NCBI RefSeq assembly: GCF_000718015.1
Contig: NZ_JODY01000017.1
Coordinates: forward strand, 62,001 to 126,000
Direction of reading: 5' to 3'
DNA: 64,000 nucleotides
Source: Streptomyces catenulae
GTDB lineage: Bacteria; Actinomycetota; Actinomycetes; Streptomycetales; Streptomycetaceae
Below are positions 61,336-64,000 of this stretch, one piece after another (position 1 is the first letter of the stretch; each line of letters opens with the position of its first letter). The notes beneath the pieces are model-generated. The model did not search any database. It was not told where the DNA came from and saw only the letters and a program-made list of their open reading frames with translations. Made by a program: the position numbers and the translations under genes.

Positions 61336-62723
61336 TGCTCCCGGACGAGCCGAGGATCGGCTCGCTATGCAGCGGTTACGGCGGACTCGACATGGGCGTG
61401 CGGTCGGTGCTGGGCGGCTCGGTCGCCTGGCACTGTGAGATTGACCCGAACGCCTCGAAGATCCTCTCGCAGCACTGGCCCGAGGTTCCCAACCTCTCTG
61501 ATCTGACCGCCGTCGACTTCTCCGACGTCGAGCCGGTCGACGTCCTGACTGCCGGGTTTCCGTGCCAGGACGTCAGCTTGGCCGGCCTTCGTGCGGGCAT
61601 CGCGGCCGGGACCCGCTCGGGTCTGTGGCTGCATGTCGCCCGCGCGATCGAGTCCCTTCGACCGTCGTTGGTGGTGATCGAGAATGTGCGTGGCCTCCTC
61701 TCGACGCAGGCCCATAGCGCAGTGGAACCGTGCCCGTGGTGTGTGGGAGACGGAAGCGCTGAGCCTGCTCTGCGAGCACTCGGTGCCGTACTCGGCGACC
61801 TGGCCCGCCTCGGGCTCGATGCGACGTGGGCGTGCGTACGCGCTTCGGAGGTCGGCGCTCCGCACCAGCGCGAGCGGGTGTTCGTCCTCGCCTGGCCTGC
61901 CGACGCCGCGGGCGCGGGACGGCAAGGGGCGCGGTTACGAGGACGGTCTGCCGACCGTGGCCGGGAAGCTGCTGCCCACCCCGACGACGACCGAGGGCAA
62001 CGGCCCGGGGCCGATCGACGGGAACCGCGGGGACACCTTGCGCTCGCGGGTCCGGCTGCTGAAAACGCCAACGTCGAATCTCGCGATCAACGGTGGCTCG
62101 CAACATCCGGACAAGCGCAAGAGCGGCGGACACGGCCCGAATCTCGCGGACGAGGTCGAGCACCTGCTGCCGACCCCGAGGGCGAGCGACGGGAGCAAGG
62201 GCAGCCCGAACCAGAAGCACGGCGACGGGAGTCTGACTCTGTCGAGCACAGCGGCCCGGATGCTGCCGACTCCGACCGCGACGCCGTACGGGTCGAACCG
62301 CTCCCCGTCGCCGGGCGCGGCGACACGTCCCTCGCTGGACAGGATCGCGCCGAGCCTGCTGCCGACGCCGTCGGCCAGCGATCACGGGTCGAACGATGCG
62401 ACTGCGCAGGAGCGGGCGGCGGCCGGTCATCAGGTCTATCTGTCGAACGTGACGACGTCGATTGGGGACCGTACGCCGAAGCCGTCACGAGGTGGGAAGG
62501 GCTCACCCGAACCGCTCCTTGGCCAACTGACGATCGCGGGCGACTGAGCCCGCTGTTCGTCGAGTGGATGCTCGGCCTGCCGGCCGGTCACGTGACCGGC
62601 GTTCCGGGCCTGTCGAGGGCGGCGCAGCTCAAGGCACTTGGCAATGGCGTAGTACCGCAACAGGCGGCTGGCGCGGTGCGGCTGCTGCTCGACCGCCTCG
62701 ACGACATCCCGCTCGCCGTATGA
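61335..62723 (+). CDS. C5-cytosine DNA methyltransferase
   Basis: A 462-residue enzyme. Motif I GSLCSGYGGLDMGVRS, motif IV GFPCQDVSLAG with the catalytic Cys, motif VI VVIENVRGLLS, motif VIII GAPHQRERVFVLA, and motifs IX-X LKALGNGVVPQQAAG at the C-terminus are all in one frame without a stop. The stretch between VIII and IX (about residues 190-400), where the target-recognition domain should be, is unusually Arg/Gly/Asp/Pro-rich and has poor third-position GC, because another frame there carries the coding bias. It probably protects element DNA against host restriction. ATG 61335; GTG 61332 is possible. Confidence 0.85.
   Translation: MLPDEPRIGSLCSGYGGLDMGVRSVLGGSVAWHCEIDPNASKILSQHWPEVPNLSDLTAVDFSDVEPVDVLTAGFPCQDVSLAGLRAGIAAGTRSGLWLHVARAIESLRPSLVVIENVRGLLSTQAHSAVEPCPWCVGDGSAEPALRALGAVLGDLARLGLDATWACVRASEVGAPHQRERVFVLAWPADAAGAGRQGARLRGRSADRGREAAAHPDDDRGQRPGADRREPRGHLALAGPAAENANVESRDQRWLATSGQAQERRTRPESRGRGRAPAADPEGERREQGQPEPEARRRESDSVEHSGPDAADSDRDAVRVEPLPVAGRGDTSLAGQDRAEPAADAVGQRSRVERCDCAGAGGGRSSGLSVERDDVDWGPYAEAVTRWEGLTRTAPWPTDDRGRLSPLFVEWMLGLPAGHVTGVPGLSRAAQLKALGNGVVPQQAAGAVRLLLDRLDDIPLAV
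61684..62547 (+). CDS. overlapping ORF with LPTP repeats inside the methyltransferase gene
   Basis: In the +1 frame relative to the methyltransferase, 287 codons are open from ATG 61684 to 62547. From about 61890 third-position GC is near 90 percent in this frame and only about 60 percent in the methyltransferase frame. The product has WNRARGVWETEALSLL, VPYSATWPASGSMRRGRAYAL, then at least five LPTP-type units (LPTPRARDGKG, LLPTPTTTEGNG, LLPTPRASDGSKG, MLPTPTATPYGSN, LLPTPSASDHGSN). Similar LPTP-rich proteins linked to phage methyltransferases are familiar to me, function unknown. No ribosome-binding site is clear at 61684; the real start could be later, or it may be a frameshift product. Confidence 0.5.
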   Translation: MCVASSRRRPIAQWNRARGVWETEALSLLCEHSVPYSATWPASGSMRRGRAYALRRSALRTSASGCSSSPGLPTPRARDGKGRGYEDGLPTVAGKLLPTPTTTEGNGPGPIDGNRGDTLRSRVRLLKTPTSNLAINGGSQHPDKRKSGGHGPNLADEVEHLLPTPRASDGSKGSPNQKHGDGSLTLSSTAARMLPTPTATPYGSNRSPSPGAATRPSLDRIAPSLLPTPSASDHGSNDATAQERAAAGHQVYLSNVTTSIGDRTPKPSRGGKGSPEPLLGQLTIAGD

Positions 62724-62944
62724 GGTGCCGTCACTGGGACAGTCCGGCGTGCTGTTACTGCTGCGCGGCGGGCGCCCGCCGCTACGTCATTGGCTACCGC
62801 TGTCCGAGCCACTCCCCCGCCGCCCTCGCCGGGCAGCCCGAGCCCCCAACCGACCCGCCCCGCATGGAAGGAGTACCGGCCCGTGGCGTGGTTCAAGATC
62901 GACGACAGCGCGCACATGCACCCGAAGGTGATCGCCGCGGGTAA
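62720..62944 (+). CDS. small Cys-rich (zinc-ribbon-like) protein
   Basis: A 74-residue protein starting MRCRHWDSPACCYCCAAGAR, with RYVIGYRCPSHSPAALAG after it: five Cys and three His that could form a zinc ribbon. ATG 62720 overlaps the methyltransferase stop by four bases (ATGA). The stop at 62944 lies 62 bases into the next gene; the last 20 residues there look like shadow of that gene, so functional sequence probably ends before. Similar small Cys proteins occur in actinophage early regions. Confidence 0.65.
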   Translation: MRCRHWDSPACCYCCAAGARRYVIGYRCPSHSPAALAGQPEPPTDPPRMEGVPARGVVQDRRQRAHAPEGDRRG

Positions 62945-63872
62945 CGCGGCGCTCGGCTTGTGGCTGCGCTGCGGCGCCTACTGCGCGCAGCACCTCACCG
63001 AGGGCCACGTGCCCGCCCTGGTCGCCAAGCAGTACGGCACCGCCCCGCAGGCCCGCAAGCTCGTCACGGCTGGTCTGTGGCACGCGCACGGGCACGACTG
63101 TCCGCGCTGCCCGCAACCGTCGGCCGCCGGTGACTACGTCGTGCACGACTACTTCGAGGCCGGGCGCAACGCCACCCGCGCGCAGGTCGAGGCCAATCGG
63201 CGGGACGCCGCCGAGCGCAAGGCGAAGAGCCGCGAGCGCGCCAACGGCGGCCAGGTCCCGGGTGGTTCGGCTGCGGATCACACGCGGGTCGTCGACGAGT
63301 CGAACGCGAATCGCGCGCGAAACGAGCGCGGGCCGTCGAGGAATCGCGAGCGAATCGAACCCCGATTTTCGGGTGGTGCCGCAGGTCAGGAGGGGGTGTC
63401 ACGGCGTGACGCCATGGGAGGTGTCACGGGCCCCCTAACCAACACCAAACCATCCCCCTCTACTTCCTTCGGAAGTAGAGGAAAACAAGCTAGCCCGGAC
63501 GGTCCGAGGATCGCCGAGCCGGTACGGCCCCTCGTCGACGCCATGAGCGCCGCCGGAATGGTCGTCTCCTGGCAGCTCGAATCGGGCGAGTGGCTGCTGC
63601 TGCACACCCTGATCGACCGCTGCGGCGTCGCCGTCCTCGTCGACCACGCCGGCGGAGCCTGGCAGGCCGCACGTACCCGGCCTCGCAGCGCTCGGTACTT
63701 CCTCGCCGGTTGGCGCTCCCTGCCCGCCACGTCGGCAAGCGCCCCCGAGGTTCCCGGGCGCGGCCCGAACGTCGTCGCGCTGCACGGCTCGCGTCCGTCC
63801 ACCACCGATCAGCGCGTGCGCGACGGTCTCGACCTCGCTGCCCGACTCCGCGAACAGGAGGCCACGTCATGA
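62883..63872 (+). CDS. phage-type replication/DNA-binding protein
   Basis: A 329-residue protein. The N-terminal 120 residues (MAWFKIDDSAHMHPKVIAAG, LGLWLRCGAYCAQHLTEG, ARKLVTAGLWHAHGHDCPRC) read as a winged-helix domain of the type found in phage replisome-organiser proteins, with a short CPRCP segment. A long hydrophilic, Arg/Asn-rich linker follows (about 125-205), then a helical C-terminus (VDAMSAAGMVVSWQL, ARYFLAGWRSLP). GTG 62883 has AAGGAG nine bases upstream. The role in replication initiation is inferred from fold impression and place in the operon. Confidence 0.65.
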   Translation: MAWFKIDDSAHMHPKVIAAGNAALGLWLRCGAYCAQHLTEGHVPALVAKQYGTAPQARKLVTAGLWHAHGHDCPRCPQPSAAGDYVVHDYFEAGRNATRAQVEANRRDAAERKAKSRERANGGQVPGGSAADHTRVVDESNANRARNERGPSRNRERIEPRFSGGAAGQEGVSRRDAMGGVTGPLTNTKPSPSTSFGSRGKQASPDGPRIAEPVRPLVDAMSAAGMVVSWQLESGEWLLLHTLIDRCGVAVLVDHAGGAWQAARTRPRSARYFLAGWRSLPATSASAPEVPGRGPNVVALHGSRPSTTDQRVRDGLDLAARLREQEATS

Positions 63873-64000
63873 CCCCGGCCGAAGCCGCTGAACTGCTCGC
63901 CCACTGCGCCGCGTTCGACCGCCGCACCATCGGCGAGGCCGACGCCCGCGCATGGGGCCGTGCGCTGCACGATGTCCCCCTCGACGACGACACCCGAGGC
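63869..64000 (+). CDS. hypothetical element protein (3' end off window)
   Basis: ATG 63869 overlaps the preceding stop (ATGA). Only 44 residues are visible: MTPAEAAELLAHCAAFDRRT then IGEADARAWGRAL and an Asp-rich end. The visible part resembles small helical proteins encoded after replication genes in streptomycete phages and integrative elements; no function assigned. Confidence 0.65.
   Translation, partial: MTPAEAAELLAHCAAFDRRTIGEADARAWGRALHDVPLDDDTRG

Larger units (their letters stand above)
56066..64000. mobile_element. integrated phage-like element, left part (continues past the window)
   Basis: Starts at the interrupted PRTase gene. It carries a large serine integrase, a repressor-like HTH gene with a divergent early promoter, YqaJ exonuclease, RecT annealase, a DNA methyltransferase and a replication-type protein, in overlapping order. 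Codon use is visibly less GC-biased than in flanking host genes, above all in the integrase. No structural phage genes are inside the window, so prophage versus integrative plasmid is not settled; the YqaJ-RecT module favours phage. Confidence 0.85.

Overview
This window is from a Streptomyces (or very close Streptomycetaceae) chromosome. It is strongly GC-rich, coding genes carry G or C at almost every third codon position, and GTG starts are common. It holds four landmarks of the genus: the HspR-controlled dnaK-grpE-dnaJ-hspR operon and clpB, both preceded by HAIR operators; seven perfect copies of the streptomycete ParB site GTTTCACGTGAAAC; and a run of actinobacterial families (DUF3151, DUF2617, LCP, Yip1). 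Clustered parS sites point to the oriC-proximal core of the chromosome.

Layout. 1-5400: a degenerate M48-like membrane protein (running off the left edge), purD, a SLATT-like protein and a hypothetical. 5500-15350: a GntR regulator with a class III aminotransferase, an OmpR-type two-component pair, a VTC-domain protein, and two tandem paralogous membrane Ser/Thr kinases. 15346-15473: four parS sites in exact 38-bp register, then purA, a degenerate diacylglycerol-kinase-like protein, a NarL-type two-component pair, and a tryptophan-to-anthranilate operon (tryptophan 2,3-dioxygenase, kynureninase and an alpha/beta hydrolase likely to be the formamidase). 23400-34100: DUF3151, a DHA2 transporter, fba, pyrE, an aldose epimerase, an SRPBCC protein, a membrane-bound spermidine-synthase-like protein, DUF2617, a tiny His/Cys/Gly-rich membrane peptide and a PLP aminotransferase. 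34160-36040: a small accessory-looking cassette with an orphan NaeI-type protein (catalytic Lys replaced by Arg) behind an AT-rich promoter with two palindromic operators, and a divergent two-helix membrane peptide. 36100-40000: an LCP transferase translationally coupled to a deacetylase/glycosyltransferase whose deacetylase site is destroyed. 40000-55700: YbjN, clpB, the dnaK operon, a heterodisulfide-reductase-like Fe-S protein, and smaller genes.

From about 56,066 to the right edge the window enters an integrated phage-like element. A large serine integrase lies next to a phosphoribosyltransferase gene that has lost its 5' half at the junction. Behind it come a repressor-like HTH gene, a divergent early promoter, and a tightly overlapping early operon: small ORFs, YqaJ exonuclease, RecT annealase, a C5-cytosine methyltransferase whose 3' half is also fully open in a second frame with normal codon bias, a Cys-rich small protein and a replication-type protein. 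The right end of the element lies outside the window.

The items most worth follow-up are the NaeI-fold cassette, the integration into a phosphoribosyltransferase gene, the dual-frame region inside the methyltransferase, and the 38-bp parS array. No rRNA, tRNA, CRISPR array or insertion sequence was recognised. All functional calls come from reading motifs by eye; no database search was run.
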